In this document: positions 4,930 to 5,435 of the stretch, piece after piece | Layout: every line of letters starts with the position of its first letter | Position numbering within the stretch: the stretch's first letter is position 1 | Source: Candidatus Poribacteria bacterium | GTDB taxonomy: Bacteria > Poribacteria > WGA-4E > UBA9662 | Length of the DNA: 5,435 bases | Reading direction: 5' to 3' | NCBI GenBank assembly: GCA_002699335.1 | Contig: PACG01000165.1 | Span: 1 to 5,435 of the forward strand | Notes under the pieces: model-generated | The model's input: only the letters and a program-made list of their open reading frames with translations | Told to the model about the DNA's origin: nothing | Database searches by the model: none | Program-made: the position numbers and the translations under genes

Positions 4930-5435
4930 ATGCTAGATCTAAAGTTTATCCGGCAGAATCCGGATACCGTTCGTCGAATGCTGAAAGATCGTCGAGTGGA
5001 TGTCGATCTAGACCAGCTGATTGACGCTGATCAACAGTGGTTAAAGGCCCAGAAAAATGTCGAAGACCTGCGCCAACGACAAAATGCTGTCTCTAAAGAG
5101 ATCGGGCAACTGAAAAAAAACCGCCAAGACGCTTCCAGCCAAATCGCCGAGATGAAACAGGTTTCTGATCAGATCAAGCAGCTCAATGAGCAAACTCAAC
5201 AGTTGAAACAGGAAGTCAACCGGATTCTGATGTATCTGCCCAATCTGCCAGACCAGAGTGTACCGGTTGGTGTCGACGAATCGGACAACCCTGAAATTAA
5301 ATCGTGGGGCGAGAACCCAACCTTTGATTTTATCCCCAAACCACACTGGGATCTGGCCACGCAACACAACCTGATCGACTTCCAACGTGCGGCCAAAGTA
5401 TCGGGCAGCAACTTTGCACTGTTTACCGGAACAGG
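4930..5435 (+). CDS. serS: Seryl-tRNA synthetase, N-terminal part (runs off the window)
   Basis: Class II aminoacyl-tRNA synthetase charging tRNA-Ser (and tRNA-Sec where present) with serine in the cytosol. The visible 168 codons begin MLDLKFIRQNPDTVRRMLKD, the standard SerRS opening. The long antiparallel coiled-coil arm that grips the extra arm of tRNA-Ser follows (about residues 28-100: VEDLRQRQNAVSKEIG, SQIAEMKQVSDQIKQLN). Then come the linker LMYLPNLPDQSVPVG (100-114) and the start of the catalytic domain, KPHWDLATQHNLIDFQRAAK (137-156) and SGSNFALFTG (158-167). Class II motifs 1-3 lie beyond the edge; a full protein would be about 425 aa. The ATG at 4930 has AAGGAA 9 nt upstream. The gene follows the tRNA terminator by 49 bp with no clear promoter of its own in that gap. 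No frameshift is seen, and the identification is secure. Confidence 0.97.
   Translation, partial: MLDLKFIRQNPDTVRRMLKDRRVDVDLDQLIDADQQWLKAQKNVEDLRQRQNAVSKEIGQLKKNRQDASSQIAEMKQVSDQIKQLNEQTQQLKQEVNRILMYLPNLPDQSVPVGVDESDNPEIKSWGENPTFDFIPKPHWDLATQHNLIDFQRAAKVSGSNFALFTGT

Noticed and set aside
5041..5385. Minus-strand open frames opposite serS
   Set aside because: The plus strand is unmistakably seryl-tRNA synthetase; the Leu-rich antisense peptide is the reverse of its coiled-coil codons.
1..5435. CRISPR array
   Set aside because: No regularly spaced repeats with unique spacers are present; the only tandem repeats are three short degenerate copies without spacers.

Overview
The window is bacterial. 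It carries Shine-Dalgarno sites, a sigma70-type promoter, a rho-independent terminator, two tRNA genes and the start of a seryl-tRNA synthetase gene. Base composition is moderate, roughly half G+C. The lineage cannot be fixed from the sequence. Decayed insertion sequences, a broken URO-D-family gene and a G/C-rich palindromic repeat suggest a repeat-rich genome, possibly environmental and uncultivated, but that is inference.

Layout from left to right. Positions 1-436 (minus strand) are a graveyard of two transposase remnants in the same orientation: an IS5-type N-terminus (272-436) abutting an internal piece of an IS605/IS200-type TnpB (1-270). Positions 523-1066 (plus) hold the C-terminal half of a uroporphyrinogen-decarboxylase/methyltransferase-family gene, broken by two single-base losses. 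After about 260 bp of non-coding DNA come three intact co-directional genes (1328-4222): a divergent RidA/YjgF-like protein, a COG3964-like amidohydrolase, and a SelA/DgaE-like PLP enzyme. Gaps of 55 and 35 bp suggest one operon. A palindromic repeat fragment and about 450 bp without a credible gene follow. Then come a strong promoter, tRNA-Val(UAC), tRNA-Asp(GUC), a terminator, and serS, which runs off the right edge.

How the genes may work together (inference). The amidohydrolase could remove an acyl group or open a ring. The PLP enzyme could eliminate ammonia from the resulting amino compound through an enamine intermediate. The RidA-like protein could hydrolyse or tolerate the reactive enamine/imine. 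The combination makes chemical sense as a small catabolic cassette of unknown substrate, and it is the most interesting part of the window. The tRNA-serS block is ordinary housekeeping, apart from an unusual first acceptor pair in tRNA-Val and the lack of a visible separate serS promoter.
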